DNA of 64,000 nucleotides from CAZZHG01 sp964653655. Lineage in GTDB: Bacteria > Bdellovibrionota > FAC87 > UBA2466. Shown here in pieces: positions 41,774 to 50,265 of the stretch (positions within the stretch are counted from its first letter, which is position 1; each line of letters starts with the position of its first letter). A program made the translations under genes and the position numbers. Location: contig CAZZHG010000009.1 in the NCBI GenBank assembly GCA_964653655.1, positions 12,002-76,001 of the forward strand, in the 5' to 3' direction. A model generated the notes under the pieces. That model was not told the DNA's origin. It worked only from the letters and a program-made list of their open reading frames with translations, and made no database searches.

Positions 41774-42820
41774 CTATTTACAGGCGGAAAACGTCTTGCT
41801 GCTTTCCTGTTCCACCGACCATACGCCCGTGACGGCGCCGGCATGCTCGGGACGCCAGTACGCGCGCAGAAAGACCCGGCCGGTCGCCGGATCGACGTCC
41901 ATCACGCGCAGGTTCTTCACGTCTTCGCCCAGCTCCGACAAGTCCCAGGTATCCACCGCGACGGCGGTGGCGCCGCTCACGTCGTGGACGTGAAGCGTTT
42001 TGGCGAAGTAGGACAGAGTCAGAACGCATTTCCCAAGGCCTGCTACCGCCGCGGGGCCGTCGGCGACGGTAATCTCGTGGCGCGCTTTTCCGGTGGCCGC
42101 GTCGAAAACATGCACGCGATCCGCGCCCGTTTCGGTGACGGCTACTTGCTTCGTGCCGGAGAGGACCGCGAGGTTGCTCAGCATGTTGCGGTTACCCGCG
42201 AAGAGCCGCTCTCCCGTGTTCGTTTTCAAATCGAAGCGCACGAGATTCTCGTCGCCCTGGTAGAAACTTTTTCTCTCCACGATGAAGAGGGAGTCTCCGG
42301 CGAGGGCCATCTTGCCCGGGCCCGAGATCTCGAAGGGCAACGCCTTCGCGCCGAATCCGCCCAACCGGTACACCGCCCGGCTTCCCGCTTCATTGAAGAA
42401 GAGGGCGCCTTCGCGTCCGGCGAAATACTCCGTCTGGATACCGTCCGGAAGCGTCGCTGTCTTGGAGACGAGCTTTCCGTTTTTCATTTCCAGCGTCGTG
42501 TAATAGGTGAACCAGCCGCCCTGGTCCTGATAGGCCTTCCCCACGGCGACCGCTTTCTTGCCGAGGGGCGCGAGCTGATTGATCGTGTGGGTGAGCTTCG
42601 CGGTGCCGAGCAGCTTCGTGCCGTCCGCGGAGTAGGCTTCGACTCTATAAAGGTTCACCGCTTGCGGGCCGCGGTTTCGGCCGACCCAAAGGGTGTTTTC
42701 GTGGAAGAGATGACCCTCATAGGGGTCGCTGTCTTCCAGAGGAACGAGTGAGCGGACCTTTATGCCAGGAGCGGCGAAAGCCGTGGCGCTAAGGAACAAA
42801 ACCAGAAAAAACTTACCCAT
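41774..42820 (-). CDS. Secreted beta-propeller-like protein
   Basis: 348 aa from ATG 42820 with signal peptide MGKFFLVLFLSATAFA. The rest is repeating beta-strand blocks (SLVPLEDSDPYEGHLFHENTL, HVFDAATGKARHEITVADGP, TGRVFLRAYWRPEHAG), as expected of a YVTN/quinoprotein-like propeller. No catalytic or heme motif is seen. Role unknown. Confidence 0.7.
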   Translation of the reverse strand: MGKFFLVLFLSATAFAAPGIKVRSLVPLEDSDPYEGHLFHENTLWVGRNRGPQAVNLYRVEAYSADGTKLLGTAKLTHTINQLAPLGKKAVAVGKAYQDQGGWFTYYTTLEMKNGKLVSKTATLPDGIQTEYFAGREGALFFNEAGSRAVYRLGGFGAKALPFEISGPGKMALAGDSLFIVERKSFYQGDENLVRFDLKTNTGERLFAGNRNMLSNLAVLSGTKQVAVTETGADRVHVFDAATGKARHEITVADGPAAVAGLGKCVLTLSYFAKTLHVHDVSGATAVAVDTWDLSELGEDVKNLRVMDVDPATGRVFLRAYWRPEHAGAVTGVWSVEQESSKTFSACK

Positions 42821-43030
42821 ATGACCCCCTAATGGAGAGAGGCTCGTACGCAAAAAGAGCGGGGTCAAACGGGCGGAGCTTCTTCGAAGACAAAGGATTC
42901 GATCCCTCTTTTTCCCAGTGGCAATCGGGGTTTCCCAACAGGAGTCCCAGGTGACGAAAAGCGCGTCTTGTTTTGGTAGCCGCGTTTCCCGCAATATCCG
43001 GCCTCCAAAACTTTTTTCGGGGGTTATCGA

Positions 43031-43801
43031 ATGCGCCAGTTCCAGTCGTCGCTGTGGGCTCTTTGTTTCGCGGTGGTCTCCTCGCAGGCTTTCGCCCAGC
43101 AGGCGACTCCCCAGCCCCCGAAGCCGGGTCTGCAACCCGCGCCGCAAACGCAGCAGCAAGGGGTCGACCCTCTCGCCGGCACCACGCAGCCCGGTTACCC
43201 CGTGGACCCCGCGCAGCCGGCCACTCCCGCGACCCCGGCTCAGCCGGCCCCGGTGACGCCCGGTCAGCAGCCCGCGCCCGTGACGCCTGGACAACAACCG
43301 GCTCCGGTCGTCGGCGGTCAGCCCGCTCCGGTGGTTGGCGTTCAGCCGGCTCCCGTAGTTGGTGGACAACCCGCTCCCGTTGTCGGCGTTCAGCCGGCTC
43401 CCGTGCTTTTGCTTCCGGCCGCCCCCGAAATGCGGCGTATCTATAATTTGATGATGGCCACCCGCCGTTTCGCGAACGGCGTCGGCCACACCGTTGCGGC
43501 CAGTCAGCTCGCCATCTGTCTCCCGGGCCTCACGCCGGAGCAGAAGGTGCAGACTTTGATGGCGACGATGTCCGCGCTCGCCCGCAGCAACATTCCGGTC
43601 ATCAACGAAGCCTTCGCGTTCGGCATCTACGACGACGCTCAGGTCAGCGTCATCGCGTCTCTGCTCGCTTGCAAAGCCGGCGCGCGCACGCCGGTCCAGA
43701 TGGTGCAGTCGCTCGGCGCCGCCTATCGCGAGCTGCTCATCAACTACAACCTTCTCGACTCGCTCTATCAGGTGGAAGTGGCCGTTCGTTTGATGCCGTA
43801 A
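43031..43801 (+). CDS. Secreted Pro/Gln-rich repeat protein
   Basis: 256 aa. Signal peptide ends near SSQAFA. Residues 25-125 are Pro/Gln/Ala-rich, including seven units of QPAPV[VT][GP][GVQ]; the C-terminal 130 residues form a helical domain with two cysteines (ICLPGLTPEQKVQTLMATMS and LACKAGARTPVQMVQSLG). The C-terminal domain may be a folded module tethered by a flexible linker. Function unknown. Confidence 0.72.
   Translation: MRQFQSSLWALCFAVVSSQAFAQQATPQPPKPGLQPAPQTQQQGVDPLAGTTQPGYPVDPAQPATPATPAQPAPVTPGQQPAPVTPGQQPAPVVGGQPAPVVGVQPAPVVGGQPAPVVGVQPAPVLLLPAAPEMRRIYNLMMATRRFANGVGHTVAASQLAICLPGLTPEQKVQTLMATMSALARSNIPVINEAFAFGIYDDAQVSVIASLLACKAGARTPVQMVQSLGAAYRELLINYNLLDSLYQVEVAVRLMP
43241..43405 (+). 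repeat. In-frame tandem repeat encoding QPAPV units
   Basis: Seven units, two of 27 nt then four of 24 nt plus a partial. Synonymous codons differ between units, so expansion is not very recent. It lies inside the gene at 43031-43801. Confidence 0.8.
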
Positions 43802-43802
43802 C

Positions 43803-45161
43803 CTACTTGGCCCAGGGGCAGGACTCGTTCAGCCAGTCGGCGAGAATGCCCGTTTCCTTCGCGCTCTTGTCGATGGTGGGATAGCCGCCGTAGTACTCCA
43901 CGTTGATGAGCTCCGACAGGAGCTTGGCGTCCTCCTTGGAGAGGTTCGCTTTGGGCGGCATGTGCCCGTGCACTACGTAGTTCTCGAAAAGTCCCGGAAA
44001 AAGCAGCTGCTCCCCGATCGTGTTCGCGATGGACGAGCCGTCGTGGCATTTCACGCAGTTCATATGGGGCGCGACCCGTTTTAGGGCGGCGTCGTCGGCC
44101 GCGGGCGTCGAGGTTTTCGTCGCAAGCCTTCTCAAATACTCGATGGGCCGCTTCTTCGCCGGACCGCGGGCGGGACCGAGCGGGGCGAGGTTCAGCTTTT
44201 CTGGCAGAGCGAGAGCCACTTCGGCGATGTGCTCGTTCATCTCCGCCATCACCTTCAATCCATCCTTCTCCCCTTCCGGGAGCGACACTTGAATTTGCTT
44301 GGGGTCCTTCGAGACCAGCGAGATAGGCGAGGTGCGATGGCACTGCAGGCAAGTGATCACGTCGACGGTCCTTCGCTCTAGATCGCCCGAGTGTCCGAGG
44401 GCGTGCATCTGGAACGTGGACTTCCCTTCGTGGTTGCCCGCCGGAGTCACCCGGATGGAAAGAAAGTCTTCGGGTTTGCTGCTTCCCAGGGAGAAGTGCG
44501 TCCAAAATTGCGTGCCGTCGGGGCGGACGTCGAGGATCACGAGCGAGTCGAGCCCCTTGATGACCGCCGAGTCGAAACGGATGGCCCGCGCCTGCTTGGC
44601 TCCGTCCGTGAGGGTCTTGAGGGCCGCGAGCAGCTTTTCCTTTTGCTCGGGCTTTTCCGTGTTGGCGGCTACCGCCCGTAGATTCGCGGCCGTATAGGAC
44701 GGCGGGAATCCGTCGACGGAAGGCGTCTTTTCCTTCTTCTTTTCGAAGATAGACGAAATGAATTCGCCGGAAATCTTTTCCATCTCGACGATGCGCTGGA
44801 AGCAGGCCTGGAACTCCGGCCGATCGTGAATCGTCTCCTGGCCGGGGCGGCAACGCCTGATGAAATCCCCGACCGAACCGGCTCCGATGGTGAGCTCCCC
44901 TTCGCCGTTCTCTTTGAGCAGCTTGAAACTCTGGTTCTGCACCGTCGGCAGGAATTTTTCCCGGCGCCAGGTTTTCCATTCCTCGAGGGTCTTCGGACAC
45001 TCGCCCATGGCCTCGGAAGTAAACCGGAAGAGCGACGTGCTTTCGCCGGAGGACTCCTCGTGATCTCCCGGGACGTTCAGGGGAAGACCCATCATGGTCC
45101 GGGTTTCCTGGGAGAAAGCCGCCGGGGAAAAGAAGGCGAGCAAGACCATCCAAAGAGGCAT
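43803..45161 (-). CDS. Secreted diheme c-type cytochrome-like protein
   Basis: 452 aa with signal peptide (MPLWMVLLAFFSPAAFS). Two CXXCH heme-attachment motifs: CLQCH at 271-275 and CVKCH at 369-373, the second followed by HGHMPP, a candidate Met axial ligand region. The 250-residue N-terminal part has no match that I recognise. Covalent heme attachment requires a cytochrome c maturation system elsewhere in the genome. The gene ends one base after the convergent repeat-protein stop. A second c-type heme gene is at 62015. Confidence 0.82.
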   Translation of the reverse strand: MPLWMVLLAFFSPAAFSQETRTMMGLPLNVPGDHEESSGESTSLFRFTSEAMGECPKTLEEWKTWRREKFLPTVQNQSFKLLKENGEGELTIGAGSVGDFIRRCRPGQETIHDRPEFQACFQRIVEMEKISGEFISSIFEKKKEKTPSVDGFPPSYTAANLRAVAANTEKPEQKEKLLAALKTLTDGAKQARAIRFDSAVIKGLDSLVILDVRPDGTQFWTHFSLGSSKPEDFLSIRVTPAGNHEGKSTFQMHALGHSGDLERRTVDVITCLQCHRTSPISLVSKDPKQIQVSLPEGEKDGLKVMAEMNEHIAEVALALPEKLNLAPLGPARGPAKKRPIEYLRRLATKTSTPAADDAALKRVAPHMNCVKCHDGSSIANTIGEQLLFPGLFENYVVHGHMPPKANLSKEDAKLLSELINVEYYGGYPTIDKSAKETGILADWLNESCPWAK

Positions 45162-45304
45162 GAAATAAATGATACCGCAGGCTTTCTTTACGGAAGTTTT
45201 GATTGCAGGGGTTGCAATGGGCCGCTAGTAACTCGATGCGTCAATTTCTTTTGGTGGCCTTAAGGATTACATCGTGAAACCGCAACACAGTTGCCGCCGC
45301 TTTG

Positions 45305-45327
45305 GGGGGCGGGCCGGAAACGCCCCC
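45305..45327 (-). terminator. GC-rich hairpin after the 45330 gene
   Basis: GGGGGCG (45305-45311) pairs with CGCCCCC (45321-45327) around a 9-nt loop, directly after the 45330-47729 stop. No U tract follows on the minus strand. Confidence 0.5.
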
Positions 45328-45329
45328 AT

Positions 45330-47729
45330 CTATTCGTTCGAAATCGAGAGGATCAGAAACGCTTCCAGCACGTCGGGACCCTTTGCCGTCGAGGTCGGAA
45401 GTGTGTCGGCGAGTCTCGCGATCATGTTCAGGGGATAATCCACCCGGCCCCTCCACAGGTCGGTGAACCGCGAAAGGATGCTCGCGCGCTGAGACCGTTT
45501 TACGCGGGCGTCGTCGAGAGTTTCTATCGCGTGCCCCCGGACGGATTCCACTTTCCGATTACCGATCAAAATGCGCTTCAGCTCGGGCTTTTCATAAAGG
45601 CCGTACATCTGAAACAGAGCGTGCCGGGCCACCAGCGGATCTTTGTCGGCGACGAGCGGCATGAAGATCTGCCTGAGCGCCTCTGCGCGGGTGAGTCCAG
45701 GGAGTTCAATCTTAGCGTCCAGCACCATTCGCATCGTCAGCGCAACCTTCATTCGGGTCGAGGCCTGCTCGGAGTTCAGTTCTTTCTTTAGCTGGGCCGC
45801 GACGCTCGATCCCCACGCCGAGTAGTCCAGCCCATCCACCCGATTGTTCACCATATCGTCCCACAGCGCCTGGCTGCCGTAAGGCGAGGGCTCCTTGTAA
45901 TCGCCCGCAAGCCGATCGGAGACTTCCGCCATCCATTCCAGAACCGCCGTGGGATTGACGTGGATGCCGAGCTGCTCGCGGTGTGAGGACCAGCGGCGCA
46001 TCATCGCCTCGATCTCGCTGATCAGAATCGTGTGGATTCGTCCCCGGCGCAGATCAGCCTCCGCCTTCCTTCGCATCCCCGAGGTATTTTTGAGCGCGGA
46101 GAGGGCGGTGGCTACTTCGGCGGGCGTGAAATGCATCTGCAAATGGGCGAGGGACGTGGCCCTGACGGCGAGAGAACTGTTGCCGAGGGTGGGGATCAAA
46201 TATTTGTTCAGGAGGTTGTTGCGATCCAGAGGGGGCTGGCTTATCCCGAGCTCGAGCATCTGGCCCACCATCGCGAGGACCACTACCTTCTTGTTGCCGC
46301 TTTGATTCTTCTTCAGGAACGCCTGCATCACAGCGTCGATACGTTGAGGAATGTCGGAGCGATCCTCGGCGCGGCCGGCGATCTGCCACTTCCGGGAGGG
46401 GTCGGCCTCGGCTTCCGCGCGTTTCTTCTCGAGCAGATCCTGACGGTGAGCCAGGCGGATTAGCCCCACGGCGGAAGCGGCCACGACGTCTCCGTGTTCC
46501 GAGTTGAAGCCTCTGATTAGCGCTTCGAACGACTCGACGACTTCCGCCCCGCCGAGAGTCTGACCGAGGTCCCTTTGCCGGCTTCCCAAGTCGACGTTTT
46601 CCGACCGCGGCAGGGTCCCTCGGACGAATCGGTTGTGGTAGTCCTCCATCCTTTCAGGATGGAAAATGATGGGGACCCACTTGGTTCCTTCCTTTTCGAT
46701 TTCCGGGGCGTCCTTGTCCCTAAGGAAGGTCATCTGGTGACCACCCATGTGATACCCGTTCAGAAGTTCCCAGCCCCAGTTCAGATCGTTCAGGTACATC
46801 TTGCGGGAAACGGGATCGGCGTAAGCGTGGAAGGAGATGCCCTTGTAGTTGACGAGATCGTCTTTCCCGTCGAACGCCATTCGCAGATCCTGCAGGTGAA
46901 GGTCGGCCCAGATTTTTCCGCGTAAGTCTTTGGGAAGGGTTTCCTCCACGACGAGCGCCCCGATCTCGACTTGCATTCCGGTCTTGATCCCGCGGGTTTC
47001 GCCTTCCGGAAGGACTGAACCGCGTGGCAGATCGATGCCGAGGTAATCCGCTTCGGGTAGCGTTTTCGGCGGTTTCGGAAGCGATTGGTCGTTGGGGTCG
47101 ATCTTCGCTCCGGGTTCGCGGAATCCGGCGACGGGACCATAGTGTTTTTCCACGAGCATTCCGTCGGCGACGAGCTGCCCGTTCTTGAAACCATACGGAG
47201 CGAGAATATACCGCTTGCCGCCGACGACGGTGTTGGTGGCTTTGTCGGTGATGACTACGTAGACCGAGTCGTTGAGATACTCCTCCGCCATGTTCGTCAG
47301 TTTTTTGCGGAACTCCGGCCCCCAGTTGCGGCGTTTTTCGTATTTGTCGACGGTGAGGTTCACGACCGACTTCGCCAGATCGAGATGCCACTTCCTGAGC
47401 TCGTTATAGAAGCTGTTGGAAACCTTGCCGGAGCCGTTGTTTCCGGAAAGCCCCGGAGTCGGAGGGCCCTTTCGGACTTCGCGCCGAACCACACGAGTCA
47501 CGACGGATCCCTCTAGCGGATACTCCTCGACGACCAGTACTTCGTGCCACGCCTGTCCGTTGATGACGTGGCTTCGGTAGAGAAACTCGTCTTTGTAGTA
47601 GTCGAGCGTGGGACTTCCCACGCGCGCGATCGCGCCCCCGCACGAGGGTAGCCAGAAGGGCGGCTGAAACGCGTAGCTAGGCCCCTGGACGAAAAGAAAA
47701 AGGAGGATGAGGACGCGTAGCAGCATCAA
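45330..47729 (-). CDS. Large exported protein with GNAT-like and HEAT-like regions
   Basis: 799 aa with signal peptide (cleavage near SYA). Residues ~30-330 resemble a GNAT acyltransferase or autoinducer-synthase-like fold: DEFLYRSHVINGQAWHEVLVV, then VYVVITDKATNTVVGGKRYIL, a mid-domain VEIGALVVEETLPKDLRGK and a closing YKGISFHAYADPVSRKM. Residues ~420-790 are helical repeats like HEAT/armadillo (for example ASAVGLIRLAHRQDLLEKKR, LAVRATSLAHLQMHFTPAEV). Export of a GNAT-like enzyme would be unusual; substrate unknown. Confidence 0.65.
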   Translation of the reverse strand: MMLLRVLILLFLFVQGPSYAFQPPFWLPSCGGAIARVGSPTLDYYKDEFLYRSHVINGQAWHEVLVVEEYPLEGSVVTRVVRREVRKGPPTPGLSGNNGSGKVSNSFYNELRKWHLDLAKSVVNLTVDKYEKRRNWGPEFRKKLTNMAEEYLNDSVYVVITDKATNTVVGGKRYILAPYGFKNGQLVADGMLVEKHYGPVAGFREPGAKIDPNDQSLPKPPKTLPEADYLGIDLPRGSVLPEGETRGIKTGMQVEIGALVVEETLPKDLRGKIWADLHLQDLRMAFDGKDDLVNYKGISFHAYADPVSRKMYLNDLNWGWELLNGYHMGGHQMTFLRDKDAPEIEKEGTKWVPIIFHPERMEDYHNRFVRGTLPRSENVDLGSRQRDLGQTLGGAEVVESFEALIRGFNSEHGDVVAASAVGLIRLAHRQDLLEKKRAEAEADPSRKWQIAGRAEDRSDIPQRIDAVMQAFLKKNQSGNKKVVVLAMVGQMLELGISQPPLDRNNLLNKYLIPTLGNSSLAVRATSLAHLQMHFTPAEVATALSALKNTSGMRRKAEADLRRGRIHTILISEIEAMMRRWSSHREQLGIHVNPTAVLEWMAEVSDRLAGDYKEPSPYGSQALWDDMVNNRVDGLDYSAWGSSVAAQLKKELNSEQASTRMKVALTMRMVLDAKIELPGLTRAEALRQIFMPLVADKDPLVARHALFQMYGLYEKPELKRILIGNRKVESVRGHAIETLDDARVKRSQRASILSRFTDLWRGRVDYPLNMIARLADTLPTSTAKGPDVLEAFLILSISNE

Positions 47730-47762
47730 TAGGCTAAGGGTTCTTAACTTTATCGGCAGGCT

Positions 47763-48422
47763 CTAGGCTCGACGGGAGGGGTTTACGGCCAGGCCTATAC
47801 AGCCCTGGACCATCTGCAGGCGAAACTCGTCATGCTCCGCGTAAAGAGTCTCGGTCGTGGCGGTGACTATGCATCCGGTGATGAGCACTTGGATTTGTTT
47901 CGCGCGGCCTTTTAGATTGTCGGCCGCGAACACGCCGGCTTCGGCTCCTTGCTGAAGCAGCGCCGTGATGCGCTCGTGCCCCATGGTCACGAGCTCGGTG
48001 TTCAGCGCGCGCATCTTCGGATCCACTCCGCAGTAGTAGTAGAAAAGGTTCCATACGCGCTGGTGGGAGGGATACTCCTTCACCCACGCGATGGCGGAGT
48101 CGACGTAAGCGATGAGCCGCTCCATCGGCTCGTTCTTATCTTTAAAAGCTTGGATGGTGTACTGCTGATAGTTGAGGCGGATGTACTTCACCGCCATCTC
48201 GAACACTTCGTCTTTGTCTTTGAAGTAATGCTGAATGAGAGGGCGGCTGATCTTGCACGTCTTCGCGATGCTTTCGTACGTCGTGTTCTCGACCCCGAGG
48301 GAAATGTAATTCTTGATCGCGCCTTCGATGATCTGAATCATGCGTCTTTGCGCGCGGGACGGCAGCAGAGTGAAGAGCTGCGAGTAGACCGCGGCCTGGC
48401 GCTGATTAAGGCTCCGCTGCAT
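47763..48422 (-). CDS. TetR-family transcriptional regulator
   Basis: 219 aa. TetR_N helix-turn-helix TTYESIAKTCKISRPLIQHYFKDKDEVFEM at residues ~47-77 of the protein (written in two pieces: TTYESIAKTCKISRPLIQHY then FKDKDEVFEM), then an all-helical ligand domain. TetR proteins usually repress a divergent or own promoter. The start codon overlaps an inverted-repeat half-site (48422-48429), suggesting autoregulation. The AT-rich spacer beyond it carries further palindromes. Confidence 0.85.
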   Translation of the reverse strand: MQRSLNQRQAAVYSQLFTLLPSRAQRRMIQIIEGAIKNYISLGVENTTYESIAKTCKISRPLIQHYFKDKDEVFEMAVKYIRLNYQQYTIQAFKDKNEPMERLIAYVDSAIAWVKEYPSHQRVWNLFYYYCGVDPKMRALNTELVTMGHERITALLQQGAEAGVFAADNLKGRAKQIQVLITGCIVTATTETLYAEHDEFRLQMVQGCIGLAVNPSRRA

Positions 48423-48522
48423 GTATTCAGTTTAATTCATCCGCCACCCACTTGAATACAAGTATCTGTTTTAATCGTTTAATTTCATATTCTTATCAAG
48501 ATTAATTTGCATTAATGCAAAT
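48422..48522. promoter_or_regulatory. AT-rich region with candidate TetR operators
   Basis: TGTATTCA (48422-48429) and its complement TGAATACA (48453-48460) form an inverted pair, and an 18-bp perfect palindrome ATTTGCATTAATGCAAAT lies at 48505-48522. TetR regulators bind such palindromes, often next to their own gene. Which palindrome is used, and whether a second promoter drives the + strand element downstream, is unknown. Confidence 0.6.
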
Positions 48523-48733
48523 GGTAATTTACACTTTTGAATATAGGGAATTGAGTTCGTAGCTGACCCGCAAGCGGGCCCTGAAGCGGAAGTTGACGTA
48601 AGTGGAAGCGGCAAAAAGGGGCGCGGGAAGTGACGATTGCTCGGGAGCTGTCGATTGAAAACGTGGAAGCGGAACGTTGGTTAATCGAAGGTCGGTCGAT
48701 AGCTCTCGAGCCACTGTCTTCTGAGAACGGGAA

Positions 48734-48806
48734 GGTTATCCGGCGGTACTGTGGAGTTTCTGACTCTCCTACCCCCCAAGGCATTCCAGAGTGCCGCCGG
48801 ATAACC
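48734..48806 (+). other. Large hairpin upstream of a small ORF
   Basis: Arms 48734-48755 and 48785-48806 pair over 22 positions with one mismatch and one G-U, around a 29-nt loop. A smaller stem CCGGT (48805-48809) / ACCGG (48818-48822) overlaps its end and includes part of the GGGG ribosome site of the ORF at 48829. The two stems compete slightly at 48805-48806, so an alternating structure is conceivable. Confidence 0.6.
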
Positions 48807-48828
48807 GGTCCTGAAATACCGGGGAAAA

Positions 48829-49005
48829 ATGGGCTTTGAATTCGGAAATCCAAAGAAGACCACGCGATCCGCTGAAGAGATCGACGAGTTGAAGAACGAA
48901 GCTCTCGCCGACGAGCCCGTGCGCCGCCGGCGCGAAGAGTCCGCCAAAACGGACGGCAGGCCCCAGACGCCAAAGTCCGATGTAACCGAGCCGGAATCCA
49001 AGTAA
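48829..49005 (+). CDS. Candidate 58-aa highly charged protein
   Basis: MGFEFGNPKKTTRSAEEIDE begins a 58-residue, strongly charged, soluble product with alternating acidic and basic patches and no Cys. GGGG (48821-48824) lies 4 nt before ATG 48829. The gap up to the next gene (49056) is 50 nt. Small and without homology evidence, so the call rests on the ribosome site, sequence composition and context. Confidence 0.5.
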   Translation: MGFEFGNPKKTTRSAEEIDELKNEALADEPVRRRREESAKTDGRPQTPKSDVTEPESK

Positions 49006-49055
49006 CCTCCTCTCAAGCCAAGCCCCTTAAAAGCCGATCCTGTAGGGGGGGATCC

Positions 49056-50177
49056 ATGAAGCTTTTCACTCTTTCCGTTTCCATTCTTTTCACCACGAGC
49101 CTCTTTGCCGCCGATTCGGTACTGTCGTTGTGCAACCACAACACGGACCGCGCGGTTTACTCCGCGCACCTCAAACCCAAAACGGGCGCCGGTTGGCAAT
49201 CGTCCGGCTGGTACAAAGTGGAAGCGGGAAAGTGCACGGATCTCAACCTCGGTACCTACGTCGGAAAAGTCTTTCTATACGCGCAAGACGAGCTGAACGA
49301 AGCGACGTGGGGAGGAGGCCCGGTGAAGTTTTGCGTGAAGCAGGGCGCCGCTTTCTCCTTCAATAACGCCGACACGATCCCCTGCACCGAAGCCGGTCAG
49401 CTGAAAGTCGCTTCCGACGAAGTGAGCGTGGCTCCGGGAAAGACCACTTGGGATATCCGGCCCAACTTTTCGCAGCTGAGCCTTTGCAACCGAAACCTCG
49501 ATTACTCCGTCTACGCCTCTATCGCGAGGCCGGTGAACGGAAAGATGAAATCCAAAGGCTGGTACGAAGTCGCCGCGGGGGCGTGCAAGACGCTCACCTT
49601 CGGAAACTACTCCGGCCCCGTTTCCTACTTCGCTTCCCACAATCAGCTCGTGTGGGATGGCCCGGCAAAACCGGTCTGCGTGAACCGCACTCTCGCTTTT
49701 GAAATCGACGACGCCGACGATGCCACGAAATGCACTGGCACCGGGCTTCAGATGATCCATCCCCGCGAGGTGAACGTCGTGACGGGTCTCACTTCCGTGG
49801 ACCTGGAAGCGAAAACGGCGGAAGCCGTCCTTTCGGTCTGTAACGAAACGGACAAGGAACTTTTTTCGAGCCGGGCTATTTCCTCCGGAGACGGCCTCTG
49901 GGCTTCCTCCGGCTGGCTGAAGCTCGCGCCGAAGCAGTGCGTGGCCTCCAACCTCGGCGGCTACCGCGGTCCACTCCATCTTTACGCGGAATGGAACCTC
50001 GGCGAGGTTTACTGGGGCTCGGGCCCATTCAACTTCTGCGTCCACCGAACCCAGAGCTTCCAGTTCTCCGACGGAGCGAACGAGGCCATGTGCAACTCCG
50101 ACATCGCCTATAAGATGGTGCCGTCGTTCCCGATGGACGTAAAAGAGGGAAATAATACCTTCACGTTCCACCCCTGA
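49056..50177 (+). CDS. Secreted protein with three DUF1036-like domains
   Basis: 373 aa with signal peptide (MKLFTLSVSILFTTSLFA) and a GGGGG site. Three repeats of about 115 residues follow, each beginning with a Leu/Val-Ser-Leu/Val-Cys-Asn block (LSLCNHNTDRAVY, LSLCNRNLDYSVY, LSVCNETDKELF), then GW[YL]K/EV and a Cys-containing loop (the DUF1036 core). DUF1036 proteins are exported and uncharacterised. The triple arrangement makes a larger multidomain product. Confidence 0.8.
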   Translation: MKLFTLSVSILFTTSLFAADSVLSLCNHNTDRAVYSAHLKPKTGAGWQSSGWYKVEAGKCTDLNLGTYVGKVFLYAQDELNEATWGGGPVKFCVKQGAAFSFNNADTIPCTEAGQLKVASDEVSVAPGKTTWDIRPNFSQLSLCNRNLDYSVYASIARPVNGKMKSKGWYEVAAGACKTLTFGNYSGPVSYFASHNQLVWDGPAKPVCVNRTLAFEIDDADDATKCTGTGLQMIHPREVNVVTGLTSVDLEAKTAEAVLSVCNETDKELFSSRAISSGDGLWASSGWLKLAPKQCVASNLGGYRGPLHLYAEWNLGEVYWGSGPFNFCVHRTQSFQFSDGANEAMCNSDIAYKMVPSFPMDVKEGNNTFTFHP

Positions 50178-50265
50178 TGCCTTTTCCGGCCACAGGGAAG
50201 GCCTCTACTCTCTTTACGCCTTCCGTGAATTTATTGTAAAAGTCCCCCAATCATCAGGGGGATCC

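Noticed and set aside
43241..43405. Short tandem repeats considered as a CRISPR array
   Set aside because: Units are in-frame codons of a Pro-rich protein with no spacers between them.
48630..48839. 69-codon frame from GTG 48630 spanning the hairpin
   Set aside because: It runs through both arms of the hairpin and has no clear ribosome site; the 58-codon ORF at 48829 has a better one.
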